The notes below the pieces were generated by a model that had not been told where the DNA came from, ran no database searches, and saw only the letters and a list, made by a program, of their open reading frames with translations. Shown here in pieces: positions 1 through 11,380 of a stretch of 64,000 bases of DNA. A program made the position numbers and the translations under genes. Within the stretch, counting starts at the first letter, position 1; the number at the start of each line of letters is the position of its first letter. This stretch comes from Sclerodactyla briareus (taxonomy: Eukaryota; Echinodermata; Holothuroidea; Dendrochirotida; Sclerodactylidae): the NCBI GenBank assembly GCA_026419785.1, contig JAODTK010000300.1, forward strand, positions 186,001 through 250,000, given 5' to 3'.

Positions 1-876
1 ACTGATTCATTATTGTGAACCGAACAATATCCGCGCTGGAAATTGTCTTTTTCCAGGTGCGGACCCCAGATGAAATTCTAGACCCCACTAAGAGCCGAAG
101 TCGAATGTTACCCCATGTGTTTTCATACCGAGTGGCTCGAATTTTGGAATCGAATGGTCAAAATTCCACATTTTCATTCAGCTGCGTTTTTTTACCCCTG
201 CGTTTGTGAATATGCGTATGTAATGCTAGTACGAATCATTTTGTTCACGCTCGGAATAATTTCAGAAGCTTGGGGCAGACTGCCCCCCCCCCCCCCCATT
301 TTGTCTGAGATGAAAAATTCGGTCGGGCGAAAATTCGTGGGGAATTTGGAAAGTAGAAAGGCAAGGTTAAAAAATGCCTATTTCTTTTCTGCTGACTTTT
401 GCGATAAAATGCTCGGAAACCATTCAAAAATTTCGCGCGTACTCTCGCGCTGGTACTCTCGATGCTGCCTTGAACATTTCGGCCAAATATTTATTGCTCC
501 CCAATTGGAATTGTCCGTACGCCTTATGACTTCTCCCTCGACTCCCACCAGGACCCGTTGGGCAGACCGGCCCAAGTACCGAAGCCAGATTAAAAAAGTT
601 AATAAAACATACATGTGGACATGCGGGAAAGCATCTTAGTATGCCAATGACAACTTTCTTGTCTGTCGCTTATTTTCAACTCAACACATGTAGATGGGTG
701 CTATCGAGCCTTGCAAGTGCCGTTTCCGGCGATCTGGAGGGCATGAAAAACTAAAATTTTCTTGGGTACGGCGTCGCTCCAACCAATGGTTGGCGCTCCG
801 CTTAGAATGCTGATTTGCATTCGATGTTTCCCCGTCCCCCCCCCCCCCACTTTTTCGAAACGGATCGACACGAACA
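1..876 (-). mobile_element. hAT-like G/C-run element, truncated by window edge
   Basis: Read on the minus strand, this block matches the complete element at 48126-49154 through most of its length. Shared words include GGTGCGGACCCCAG (58-71), the long C run at 283-297 with its flanks, TGTAGATGGGTGCTAT (690-705) and TTGGCGCTCCGCTTAGA (790-806). The end near 876 lines up with the 48126 terminus but is diverged; the other end lies before base 1. Open frames across it (174 and 78 codons) are in repeat DNA and not genes. No transposase is seen, so the element is non-autonomous. Confidence 0.75.
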
Positions 877-1160
877 TGTTACGGAGATTTTTCGTGATTA
901 ACGATGACTTATATACAAGTCCGCGAAGGGCGGCGAATATTCTAGACATGAAAAATCTGGAAAAAATTTAACAAATTTTCTGCTGACTGGCTTAATTCCG
1001 TCTCATCAATGCCCGCAAATGCAACACATTTTTCCAGACAGTGTGTTCAAGCAAATTTTCCAAGATTTGGCCCACCCTAACCCAGTTAGAAGGGTCCTCG
1101 ATGAGAGATCCCTAAAACAGCGCTAGATAGGAATGGAGTCTACGATGCAGAAAAGTAGGA
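877..1160. other. Unassigned stretch
   Basis: AT-rich spacer between the truncated element and the tandem relics. I see no gene, no RNA and no clear repeat unit here. Confidence 0.5.
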
Positions 1161-2180
1161 TTAACATCGATCAGTTTCTCGGGATCTTGTTATTTCGTGG
1201 TTGCCCACGCCACAAGGCACGGGGAATTGCCCGCTCGTCTGCAGTCTGACGGGGGATTGGGGGGTGGGGGGGGGGGGGTGGGGGTGGGGGGTGGAATACA
1301 TTTCTTGTACGGCGGCTACGCGTCAAATGAGGGTGGCGCGAATTGAATGAATAAACATAGAATCGTTCCATCAAAGCGTTTCTTTGACATATACATTTCG
1401 AGAATTTGTTGCCAATTTTAGTTACGTTGCTCACTGTCATAGATCCGGGAAGTATAGTTTCCGGCAATCTGGGGGGGGGGGGAGGGGGGGGGGTTACGTA
1501 GGGATCAAAAATTGCCTTGTAACATTAACGGCGTCCACTGATGGTTAGCAAAAGTAAGGGGGAGTAGTAATCGATTAGTCATTTCAAAGAACGTTCTTGG
1601 AAATACCACATTTCTGAAAATGTACGCAATTTTAGCGGACGTTGGCTTACTGCCTACGGCCCGGGAAGTTTGCCGTTTCCAAAATTGGGGGGTCCATTAA
1701 AAAACGAATCATTCCTTGAAACCTACGCGTTCCACTGATGGTGGCGGCTGGCCCGTTTTAATGAATGGACATGATGAGTTACTTCGAGGACAAGTTTCTT
1801 GAATATATATTCTGTAATTTATCCCAATTTAGGGAGGTAATACTGAACATACGATCGAACGTTACCGTTTCCTGCAATCTGTGGGGTTGTGATGAACCGA
1901 AAAGTTTCCTTGTACACCCTTGGATCCACTGATGGTTGCGCGGGCCCGAAATCGTAAGGAAGAGACATCGATCAGTTTCTTCCAAGAACGTTCTTGAAAT
2001 ATAAATTTTGAGAGTTTATTATTGCAATTTAGGGATTTTGCTTAATGCCATATGGACCGCAGTGCCGTTCCTGCGATCTGAGGGGTCTATAAGACGAAAA
2101 AATGTCATTGTACGCCTCGCGCCAACCTATGGTGGAGCCAGCCAGTGGTTGCTTAATCTCAATGTTCCCCAACATTTAAC
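1160..2180 (+). repeat. ~200-bp degenerate tandem repeat related to the hAT-like core
   Basis: Diverged units recur about every 200 bp. The anchor GTTTCC-GC-ATCTG lies near 1458, 1667 (degenerate), 1864 and 2063, and again near 718 inside the preceding element. The words CCACTGATGGTT and AAGAACGTTCTTG(G)AAATA recur in step with it. A rearranged, incomplete unit with inserted G/C runs fills about 1160-1440. The repeated segment corresponds to the core of the element at 48126-49154, so this looks like tandem expansion of part of a mobile element followed by decay. Confidence 0.6.
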
Positions 2181-2226
2181 ACAGATCCCCCCTCTGGATT
2201 GAGGGGAAGGAAGTGGGTGTGTATAT

Positions 2227-2425
2227 CAAGGGCGCAGCCACAAGGTTGGGGGGGGGGGTGGGGGGGTTGGGTTCCGGGGTCGTGGGGGGGGGGGCTAGGG
2301 GTCATGACTTTTGGGAAGGCCCTCTCCATACCTAATGATTTGTTCACACAAAAAATGTCCCAGCATGCTGCTCGGGACACCCAAAAGTGCTCTTGACCCC
2401 AAGCTTCAGCCATGGTGCGCCCTTG
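2227..2425 (+). mobile_element. hAT-like MITE with 8-9 bp target duplication
   Basis: Terminal inverted repeats CAAGGGCGC and GCGCCCTTG bound a ~200-bp element with long internal G runs. The flanks carry a direct repeat, GTGTATATC, at 2219-2227 and 2426-2434; one base overlaps the terminal repeat, so the duplication is 8 or 9 bp. A sibling with its own target duplication lies at 7689-7860 and shares GGTCATGAC and TTTGGGAAGGCC. It encodes no protein, so it must have been moved in trans by a hAT-type transposase. Confidence 0.8.
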
Positions 2426-2435
2426 GTGTATATCA

Positions 2436-3640
2436 CCATGGAGGTACCCCCTTGATATCATGAGAGCTGAAGAATCTATAAATTTAGGAAAGGACTTATT
2501 GGGCAGTTCAAGTATATTTGTGTGTCTTTGACTGGACGTGATAACAAAATAACAACATTAGCTGGCTGCCGCTACTGGGACACTCAGGGACCCCAGTGAA
2601 GATTTATGTTGAAACTGGTTTAGTAGACTGCAATTACAGCATTGTCCACTTATGTGTACAGGGAAAGTCGGGTCTAGTGGTAGCACACAGACGAACGGAA
2701 CTTGCCTTTAAGCTATTCCTCCAAAATGTTTTAGTGCCGAGAAGGCAATGGTCAAACATGGAATTCATTAGCTTTTTGAGCTGTTTCACCCTTCTACAGA
2801 GTACATAACTGGAGCATTGAAGCACATGCATGCCTCTGGTCTTGGTGCATTTAACTTGGCTTCTTAGGTCTCGTTGGAGTATAGCTTCCTCATCGGGGAT
2901 TGTCGATAGACCGATAAGTAAAGCAAGCCATCGACAAATAGATAATGGTGCCTGTAGAGGTCTAACATATCTCGATATCGTTTATAATAGGGAGAGATGG
3001 GTGCGCGGATCTGGACTGGCCCTGTGGGGAACGCCACTAAGGACTTTGTCCCATGATGAAGAAGTGCCCATTTTAATGTACCCGTTGTTGCCACATGATG
3101 GCGGAACGGCACATCCATTGTCAGTTGTCCTCTCATCCCATAGTGATCTATTTAAGAGTAGCTCTTGGGGAGGGACACCGACGAGGCTTCTGAAAAATCC
3201 AGAATATCGTCATAAGTAGCCGTAGCGGTATCAGGTTCCTCCGCTAGGTTAGAATTTTGCCGATCAGACGATAAGGCCCTCTACGGAAGGCGTGTTGGTA
3301 ATCCGATAAGAACTCACGACGGCTTCATGTGTTTCATTAAATCATTGCTATCAATAATATTCCAAGATCTCACGGACACGTTGGCCCAGTGGAGAGCGTC
3401 GGACTCTTCCACCGACCTTTATTTACCAAATGGTACCTGTTTCTTCCTCCGCTTGACGACTCCAGCACAAGGGAATGGAGCAGGGACAAACGAGGGGTAG
3501 CAAAGCAAAGGATAAACACAATACGAACACAGAAAGACAAATGTCATAGGCCAGCTACTAACCTTATTGTGATCACTACAACCATGAATGAAAGGGGGAA
3601 AAAAACAAATCAATAGTGCCAATGGAAGGGGATCATCATA
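2436..3640. other. Unassigned intergenic stretch
   Basis: I see no recognisable gene or repeat. The overlapping short frames on both strands (up to 129 codons at 2830-3219) have no family motif. A tRNA-like A-box near 3387 has no B-box partner. Confidence 0.5.
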
Positions 3641-4053
3641 TGTATTACAAAAACTTGTTCGGGGTATTCTGGTGAGTTGGGAGGGAGTATTATTTCGGTA
3701 ACTTTATATTGGTGACGCACTCCGAGAGGTATTCACGCGTAACACGAATGTTCAACCTTATGATATACGGATGGTGGTCATCTTCAAAAACTCCCGTTGT
3801 GATTTATAACAGCTGCAAGTCAAGAGGAATTCTTGCAGTGAACTGACGTTTGACAAGATCTTGGGACTCTCAGGTAAGCGTCAATATAAGTGCTTTAGGC
3901 GACTATATCTTGAACTTAGATGATGAAGTTAACCCTTATGGACCACCAGGTATACATACTCCTGTAGAAACCAGAGTAGCAGTCCCTGGTAGAACCTGAT
4001 TACAGTAATTTAAGAGGCGCTGTTTGTCTAGGCTCTGTAAGTGTATACTTCAG

Positions 4054-4190
4054 ACTGGTTACATTCATATGGTCGTCAATGAGCATATCCTTCCTGCCCT
4101 CTTTCAGACAAAAATGACAACAGGCGGCCATACCTGGGACCTTCTGACAGATAACGGTTTCAACACTGATCTGAAGAGGGCTGGAGTAAG
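4054..4190 (+). CDS. Candidate internal exon, unknown protein
   Basis: A strong 3' splice signal (pyrimidine tract ending CTCTTTCAG at 4107) precedes an open stretch that ends at a plausible 5' splice site, AAG|GTAAAA, after 4190. The frame also stays open back to an alternative acceptor, ACTTCAG at 4053, giving 45 codons. Residues include HMVVNEHILPALF followed by TTGGHTWDLLTDNGFN. I do not recognise the family. Composition looks protein-like and I saw no other copy in the window. Upstream, 3821-3881 is also an open segment between splice-like signals, but I could not join it in a compatible phase. Chance is a real alternative. Confidence 0.25.
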
Positions 4191-4361
4191 GTAAAACAAA
4201 CTTCTACCACAATGTCAGCAGATAGCTTAGCTCAATGAAGTTGGAAAATTGGTGGTTAATTAATTCGATTCAATAAAATCTAATAACCACTATGCCAAAA
4301 ATAAATGTAACTCAGCCTAGCCAGTAGCATGCTTCATACACCCGCAAAGTATTCAAACAGA

Positions 4362-4362
<1 letters not shown>

Positions 4363-4398
<36 letters not shown>

Positions 4399-4413
4399 AA
4401 AGAAAAAAAAAAA
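4363..4413 (+). repeat. Poly(A) tract
   Basis: Near-pure A run with two interrupting G residues. No LINE or SINE sequence that I recognise lies directly 5' of it, so I do not assign it as a retrotransposon tail. Confidence 0.9.
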
Positions 4414-4749
4414 GTTAGTACGAAGAAGATTATTGAAAGTACTTAATGGATTTTTAATTAAGATTTTATCACACTATGAAAACAAATATGTAGTCTCGCC
4501 TAGCCAGTGGATGCTCCATTCCCCACCAAGTTGCAACTGATCGCAGTGCAAGGTTTAGAAGCTATGAGTGAACGAGACGAACAAAAGGGACGAACCCGAA
4601 ACGAAACTAACGGACGAACGAAACGAACAGGACGGAAGACATGATGACTGTAGGCTGCTTACCCGCGCAGAAACGAAAAACACACGCGCGCAGCGCGTTT
4701 TGTTTCGTTGCATTTCGGCCTCCTCAATATGAAATTTAGGCAATCTTAT

Positions 4750-5218
4750 TAGAAAGAAATATAATAGCTTGCCAACTGTGGGGGCACAACGTGGAATCTT
4801 GATCACAAATTTAAACTTTGCGAAGAAGACCACTCAGTAATGTTCTAAACATCCAGGGGACCATTAAACATTGGATACCAACGCCGAACTCTATAATGAC
4901 CACCAAATCACTGGTCATCAATAGTAGGGCACGAAGGAGATTGGATTTTTCTGTCCCGTTGCGAGACTCCAAGAAGAAAAAAGCTCACAGCGATACGCTC
5001 TGAAGCAGTGAGACATACGTACCAAGCCAGTTTGAGGGGACCCGTGACTACCTGGCTCGGAAAAAATCAAATCGCTATTCCAGGGCCAATCACACAGTTT
5101 CGAGGATAAATGATATTAATTAATAGACACAGTGCTGCTTAAGATCGTGATACGTGGCGGATGTTGATCAGTGAGCATGTCGGATGGAGGGACTCACCTA
5201 TACTACTACTATTTAGAA
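4750..5218 (+). mobile_element. Non-LTR retrotransposon 3' fragment (reverse-transcriptase C-terminus)
   Basis: Collinear with fragments at 33415-33965 (minus) and 60125-60660 (plus). Shared words in order are CTTGATCACAAA, CAAGAAGAC-like and CGAGACTCCAAGAA, then GACCCGTGACTACCT and CGGAAAAAATCAAATC, then GATCGTGATA and TGGCGGATGTTGATCA. The best-preserved copy reads as the usual C-terminal part of LINE reverse transcriptases. This copy is broken by frameshifts and stops. It ends in ACTACTACTA, a tail shared with the other plus-strand copy. Confidence 0.7.
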
Positions 5219-5296
5219 ATATGGGGTATGGCCGTAAGTACCTTTGTTGCTACCTCATTCCATTTTTTGGGAGGGATGCATGCCTGGATCACGAGG

Positions 5297-5398
5297 CGGG
5301 CGGGGGGGGGGGGGGAGAAGATCACATAGGCCATCCACCAACATCAGATACTGGGGGAGAGAGTTGTATCCCCTCCCCCCCCCCCCCCCCCCCCCTCT
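5297..5398. repeat. Paired G and C runs
   Basis: A long G run near 5303-5316 is followed about 60 bp later by a C run near 5376-5395. They could fold back on each other or form quadruplex/i-motif structures. I see no clear element ends. Confidence 0.8.
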
Positions 5399-5399
5399 C

Positions 5400-6280
5400 C
5401 AGTAGACCGAGCCCGATTTATGCTAGGGCCTATGCCGAAAAGGAAGTAATGATCAGGACAGTTACGTCGGAAAATTTCATTTTGATTCGTTGTGATATTG
5501 GGTCGGATCTGCACCACTCCGAATTAGAATCAACAATATGACCGTAGGATATATCTATTCTTTTGTGAGCAGTGTCGATAGTGAGCTGAAGACTTATCTC
5601 AGCCTACTCTGTCAACATATCGATCATGTTGTCATGGTTTTTTTTGGGGATCCGGTGTTTTGGGGTCGACTACCCACCGGGACGCCCCGTAGTTCATGTT
5701 GGCGCAGCTTCGAAGTACCGCAATGCAGGTAGTTGGGGGAGAGTTGGGCCAGGCCTCCTTGCCTGTGGGTCGAAAGTTGTCCAAATGGGTGCCTTCCTGG
5801 CATGTGCGCCCCTGAATTGGGTGAGATGTGACAACCGAACAATTTACTGTCCTCAATTTTAAACCAAAACCGTGATTTCTTGTTGTTGTTTACCACCACC
5901 TAATCTCTGTTAATTATATAGGATCCCTAAATACTTCCGTTTCGTCGTCGAGGATATTATGGGTTTGGGCTTTCCCGCTCTCTAACCGCCGCCTGTCACG
6001 ACGTCCGCCGGAAAATGTCCTGTTATATCCAACGAATGTATACGCACGGTTTCATACCGCCCATGTTCCAATCCGTTTGTATAACTACGCAATTTGTGCG
6101 GAAGCTGCTGCGTCAGCCTGACATCTCAGCTCTCCTCGCCGCCCCCACCTCTGGACTCCAGGTCCAAGGATGCACTCAACTCATCACTCGCCTCAGCTCC
6201 TCCGTAAGAATCGAATAATGTTCAAGCTCGCTATAATCGTCTTATATGTCAAAGAATGATCCTTTCCCGTTTTCAAGACG
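5400..6280. other. Unassigned intergenic stretch
   Basis: No gene or known repeat recognised. Several short frames overlap on opposite strands around 5624-5899 without family motifs. Confidence 0.5.
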
Positions 6281-6286
6281 CACGCA

Positions 6287-6469
6287 AGGCGTCAATCCGA
6301 TCTTCAGAATGGGGAACCATGACCATGTGGGGGGACATGACCAATGTGGGGGGGGGGGGGGGCACTGACCGCACCGCCAAAATATTGTGTGAAAAAATAA
6401 AGTCCATGGAGATCCTCAAAATGTGTGGGGGGGGACCGTCCCCCCGTCCCCCCCATGATTGACGCCCGG
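6287..6469 (+). mobile_element. Small G/C-run MITE (hAT-like ends)
   Basis: Ends read AAGGCGTCAAT (6286-6296) and ATTGACGCC (6458-6466), an inverted pair. The interior carries alternating GTGGGGGG and CCGTCCCCCC blocks. The right end resembles the right end of the 1-kb element at 48126-49154 (CCCCCCGTCCCCC followed by TTGACGCCC). I could not find a convincing target duplication, so the exact borders are uncertain. Confidence 0.55.
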
Positions 6470-7195
6470 AACGCCGTTGAAGAATCACGTAGCGTGATCG
6501 TGTAATATTACGTAATGTCGAGAGGACTACAATGATAATAGGGGTCTATCTGACCATAGGGTTATTACCACGGCGTTCTCCAGTTGGTGATCGTACCCCT
6601 ACTCCGACGATTATGCAGAGCGCTGAGTACCCGCTCATGCACGACAGGAATGATCATAGTTTCAGTCACAAAAAAAACTTGTTGAAGAAGTCAACATTAA
6701 CTAGACGACTGTTGTTATATATTCAGTGAAGCTCACAAAAAATGAAGGGGGGGGGATCTGAAGCAGTAATTACTGGGGAATGTGAAACATGGAGACGTCA
6801 AAGGGAGTGGTGTAGTTATCACAAAAAGGATGGGTTTATATTCTCATCCCCGTGAGATGTGCAGCCATTATACTCAATAAGGAATGGCGTCCCTTAATTT
6901 CATTCGAAGGAGGGGAGTGGGAGGGGGTAGTTTGACACTCCCATTTTTAATTCACCAGCCAGAGGGCTCTGAACCCTCACAACAGAAGGATGTGTCTTCC
7001 TCTAATATGTGTGGTGTAGGACCCAGTACGTGTTGGCGCATGAAGGCGCGCCTGCCTGTCAGCGTCATCCATCGTGGCGTAATGTGCAGTGGGCGTCAGT
7101 CCGAATTGGAAGTTCACCCAACCCTGCCCCCATCCAAGTGAAACTACTGTTTTAGCTACACGACGTCAGATTTCCTTCCGTTTCTCTTGAAAAAA
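6470..7195. other. Unassigned intergenic stretch
   Basis: An 85-codon frame (6884-7141) has no recognisable domain. Nothing else stands out. Confidence 0.45.
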
Positions 7196-7199
7196 GGCC

Positions 7200-7500
7200 G
7201 GGACCCCATTTTCGCCATAATCAAATCTTAAACGGGTTCGAAAGTGGGCGTCACCACATTGCAGATAGATATATCACTAATCTGCTTCGTTTTCAACAAT
7301 TTTTCAAAGTTGGTCTGACAAAAGTGGGGGTCCTTTTGCGGTCAATATCCGAAGTCCTTTGCATAACTCGTGCGATTTCCAAAACATGAACGATACAGTG
7401 GTCCGGACGAGAAGTGGAGGTCATTTTGAGGTGAGCCCGATGGCTAGTTTTCACTGATTTAAACCAATTTTTCACTTCGGTCGTGAATTGTTCCTTTGGC
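7200..7500 (+). repeat. Degenerate short-period satellite-like region
   Basis: Loose recurrence of AAGTGGGGGTCCTTTTG- and AAGTGGAGGTCATTTTGAGG-like words at roughly 100-bp spacing. It resembles the satellite units at 26230-26700, which contain AAGTGGAGGTCATTTAG. Strongly decayed. Confidence 0.4.
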
Positions 7501-7688
7501 ATTAAAAAAAACTCTCAATGTCGATGAGATTTGATATCCGTCACTCACTGATGGGAACTCTGACCCCTCGTCGGGGAAATTTTTTGGTGCAGCCCCTGCG
7601 CTGGTCTGGCTGTGATGATCATGACCGACATCGTCATCGGAGGTGATGTGGCCTGGAGCCACAAAGCTGACCAACTTGTTCCTTTGGC

Positions 7689-7860
7689 AAGAGCGCAGCC
7701 ACTAGGAGGGTCGGGGGGTCATGACCCCCAACGTTTGGGAAGGCCTCATACATGTTTTTTCCCACACCAAAAATGTTTCCCATCACTACTTCGGGGCCCC
7801 CCCCCCTCAAATTGCTTGACCCCCCCCCCCCCCCAACTTCAGACAGTCGCTGCGCCCTTG
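7689..7860 (+). mobile_element. hAT-like MITE with perfect 8-bp target duplication
   Basis: Sibling of the element at 2227-2425. Ends are AAGAGCGCAGCC and CTGCGCCCTTG. The exact direct repeat CCTTTGGC flanks it at 7681-7688 and 7861-7868. The interior carries long C runs and no coding sequence. The duplication length matches hAT-superfamily insertion. Confidence 0.85.
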
Positions 7861-7956
7861 CCTTTGGCCTTTGCAACATGAGATTTACTCCCTATTGCTC
7901 CCTTCGAATTAACAAACGTTTCTGAGTTGGGTAGCTGAAAAACCTATGGACGGTCT

Positions 7957-8695
7957 TAATGCGGGTAAGTACCTCTACAATTCATCATGTCTCTCTGCCC
8001 GTTCGTTAGGTCGTTCGTTCTGATCTTTCAGTGTTGTCACATTTCAGCATAAACTTCTGAAGCGTACATGCGATCAGTTGAAGCTCGGCGGGTGGATTGA
8101 GATGACGCATGACACACTGGTCCTGCCGAGAGTTCCATTTTGTTGGCGAACTGTTGATTAGATGAGAATTATATCCAATTGATTACCCCATTTAGTCTTC
8201 CACAGTTTTCATCCCATAGCGAGTTCTTGCTCCTTTGTGGGCAAGATTCGTCATACCTTCTCATTAGAGGTGCTTGGCTCTGGACTGTTAGTCCTGTGTG
8301 GTGAACTACAGCCATGGTGGGAAGAATTGAGGCAGGGCATAGGGAGGGATTGCACAGGCAGTTCAAGTGTGTTTCCACTTTTCATTGATACAGGCTAGGA
8401 ATGAGTTTTGCTGGGGAGACCAAGTTGTGTTGGGTAAATATAGCACATAAACAGGCCCTAAGAATGAGTTGTGCTGGTGACATATAAAGTTGTGCTTGGC
8501 CACATATAGCACTATGAGGCCAAAGGTAGACATGTTGAAAGTCATTCCAAGGTTATAAAGAGTCAGTATTTAAAGGCAATAAATGTGAACATACAATCAA
8601 TGTGGAAAGGGGGAAGAATATTGCAGTGTGTATTCGCCAGAGGAATTTTTGCCGTCCGCAGCCTACCAAGACGTTTTCGCCTGCGCTTGTTGGCG
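7957..8695 (+). repeat. Dispersed repeat family R4, copy 1
   Basis: Collinear with 32477-33110. Shared words in order: GCGGGTAAGTA/GCGGGAAAGTA, CATGTCTCTC-GCCCGTTCGTT, CGTACATGCGATCA, TTTTGTTGGCGA, AGTCTTCCACAG, AAAGTCATTCCAAG and GAGGAATTTTT. This copy has an internal ~75-bp tandem duplication (8393-8510: GGAATGAGTTTTGCTGG, then AGAATGAGTTGTGCTGG) that copy 2 lacks. I found no terminal repeat, target duplication or coding domain, so the element class is unknown. Confidence 0.65.
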
Positions 8696-8699
8696 ATGG

Positions 8700-10240
8700 T
8701 ACCGTCAATAATGGCTACAGGCAGGTCTTGGGTCTGCGAAGATCTTACAATAAGACCATAATAAAAGTAAAAATAAACGATGGCACAGCAGTATTGAATG
8801 ATGTCACAAAGGTGGGAGACCTTTTCCCTGATGATCGAGGCTAATGGGCTGCATTATCCCCGGCTGTGTGCCCCATTTGTCTTTGATAACAGTAAAAATT
8901 CGGCTACTCAGGTGTTGCCAGTTTGCCGGAGTGGAGCCAAACTCAACGGAGAACACAAAGCCAGTGTAGTTGCTTCGTGACACAGTTAGCGATTCTTCTG
9001 TAAACTGCTTATTGCTGAAGGTCAGAAACAAGAGGTTTTTTTTCTGCCAGTTTGGCGAGTCAACGTATTTAATTGATATATATTGTGTTTACCATTTTTT
9101 TAAATCAAGGTAACAAAGGTCTCCTAGAATTTGAACCGCTCTTGCCCCCTCCAAGAACTGGGTCGTCCTCCATCAAGTTGGTTCTCCAGGTATCATAAAA
9201 AAAAATCTACGTTTTACCCAAAATTTGGCCTCTCGAGGTCGATGAATAAGTTGTGGACTGGCTTCAAATATAATGGACATTCTCTTCAATTTGTTGAGCT
9301 GGAACTCAATAAATGGTTCAAAGCTTTGAATGTTGGACGAAACCACTTTCTGGGATTTAACTCTTGACTCTGAAACGGACCCAACAACAAAATGAGATCT
9401 GTTAGTCTAGCTAATAATATATTTTTTTTCCAAATTATATTTTTCATGGTTTTGAACCACCTCGTAACATGGCCTCAAAAAGCTCTTCTCTTCATATCTG
9501 TGACATAATTGTTTGCATCGTTGAAGATCATAATGAACTTAATGGCCGGAACTTTCAAAAGTCCTACTGTACAGGGGTGGTATGTAAAGTGTGAGTGCGG
9601 GGAACAAATTGACAATCTGTCGAGAAATTTTTGCTGAAAATTGAATTTCAGGTCAATTCCTTCAAAGTAGGTCTGGGTTTGGGAAGAAGGGCCAAGGCTG
9701 ACGGAGAGGAGTAGGAAGTACCCCCTCCCCATTGAGCGCTTCCTGGCATTGCTCCTGAGTCCATACGGAACATCAGGCCTGTTTTTTCATTTGTCTAAAG
9801 TTCAGTTTAATAATTTTAGTGACAAAGAGGCAAACACAGCCGTGACAGAAATTTCGGAAATTATATAAAGAAAATTTGATTCGAACTCTTGTGTACATTG
9901 ACAATATAATTATGCTCTTGCATTTTCAGCAGACATGATGTGTTCTCCAATTCACCTTATAAATATGAAAGTGATTTCCTATCAGGCTACCATCGAATGG
10001 GAAAGGAGAACCTCAGATACCAAACTATTTACACATTTCTGTGATCGTTACACAGTCTATACAATTGTGAATCGAGTCACTGTGCTAAATGACTCTAAGG
10101 CTGGGTCCATGTCGGGAGAGATGCGTGTTCGGTGTAGGAATATTATTTTCAGAAAAACTGTCTGCTGGTGTGAAACAGGCCATTGATATCTAAGCTCCCA
10201 TGTATATGTCGTATACTTGCTTCGTGAGGAAGATAATCCA
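8700..10240. other. Unassigned intergenic stretch
   Basis: AT-rich with several short frames (up to 85 codons) lacking motifs. No repeats recognised. Confidence 0.45.
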
Positions 10241-10248
10241 TGACATAT

Positions 10249-10640
10249 GGGGAGGCAGATTAGCTCACTCAGCAGAGCTCCAGACTTGTGATCTGAAGAT
10301 CATGAGTTCGAATCCCACAACGCCCACAGGCTTTTTACGTAGTGCTTCTAGGCAAGGCAGGTCTCCTTCAACTTGTCTCATGTTACATGTGTGAAAATGG
10401 GGACCTTGTGAGTTGACTTGTGATTAGTAGGCCTGCGTCGTATATGACTGCACCCTATTGGAAAGTCCCCCGGGGGACACGATTTTGTAGCGGCGCACTG
10501 AAAATGGTGTGTCGGGGGTGAACACGAAATAGATGCGTACTATATAAATATAGTACAGGTGTGACAAGTCACTAATGATCAGGGGTAATATCTGTGAAGC
10601 GCTTTGAGCACATCGAAAACGTGTGCTATAAAAGAAACCT
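10249..10640 (+). mobile_element. SINE-1, tRNA-derived, near full length
   Basis: Head is tRNA-like: A-box TTAGCTCACTCAGC (10260-10273), an anticodon-like stem CAGA/TCTG, and a perfect B-box GTTCGAATCC (10306-10315). The body contains ACATGTGTGAAAATGGGGAC and GACTTGTGATTAGTAGG, shared with the second copy at 43689-43900. The 3' end has GAAGCGCTTTGAGCAC and GTGCTATAAAAG, the tail type seen at CR1/L2-like LINE 3' ends, including the fragments at 16750 and 40640. No clean target duplication found. Confidence 0.75.
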
Positions 10641-11290
10641 AGATATGAAACAAAATTTCTGGTGGTGCCATGTTGGTATTTGTGCCAATTTTGCCTATTC
10701 AGTATGTGTTCCACATCACTTGGATACACTTCTGCCACTGACGAACCTTATCCTGACCTCTGCAAATCATTACTTCGTATTCAGGCAAAGGCCATGCTTG
10801 TGCATTAGTGTGCGTGAGGGAATACGACTTTGATGTCATGACTTTTCAGATTTGCACTGTAGGATCCCCAGCCGAAGCCATTTTCAAGGAGTCATTTTTA
10901 TCTCAATGGAAAAAAAATCAATACTGGTTCAATTTTTCAACTGCAGCCTTATAATGTGATATGCTATATTAACTAAAAAAGTTTCACATTGGTGTCAAGT
11001 GGTAATGCAGCAGGTTTGCTTTAACTAGCACAGGTGAAAAGAGGACATATGAAAGCCCCACAGCTCAAATTTTGAGGGGTTCTAGCATGTTGCTTGTTGA
11101 GATATTTCAATTCATTTTGAGAAATTTCAGGAATCTTATGACATCACAGGAAAAAGGTGCAAGGGCCACCATAGGACCTCTACCCAGTAAAGGCTGCAAT
11201 TTTGCTCGATGATGACAGAAAGAAGAGAAAATTTTAGCATGACAGATTTCACTGTTCAGGAAATGTCAAATCACACATACGGACAGACAG
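10641..11290. other. Unassigned stretch
   Basis: No gene recognised. Its right part leads directly into the CA microsatellite through GACAGACAGGCAGAC, which may belong to an unidentified microsatellite-bearing element. Confidence 0.4.
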
Positions 11291-11292
11291 GC

Positions 11293-11301
11293 AGACACAC
11301 A

Positions 11302-11343
<42 letters not shown>

Positions 11344-11380
11344 CACTCACACACACACACACACAACACACACACACAAC
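11293..11380 (+). repeat. (CA)n microsatellite
   Basis: Imperfect CA array with a few interruptions (ACCAC, CAACACTC). It follows GACAGACAGGCAGAC and precedes AGTGATCACTATATCTC. Confidence 0.95.

Noticed and set aside
115..639. 174-codon open frame, the longest in the window
   Set aside because: Lies inside a G/C-run mobile element; the intact copy at 48 kb does not keep the frame and the peptide has no domain.
3377..3450. tRNA-like A-box (GTTGGCCCAGTGGAGAGCG)
   Set aside because: No B-box at the required distance and no sibling copy in the window.
4363..4413. Poly(A) tract as a retrotransposon tail
   Set aside because: No recognisable LINE or SINE sequence directly upstream.
10249..10325. 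Functional tRNA gene
   Set aside because: Good A- and B-boxes but acceptor stem does not close; followed by a SINE body and tail also present at 43689.
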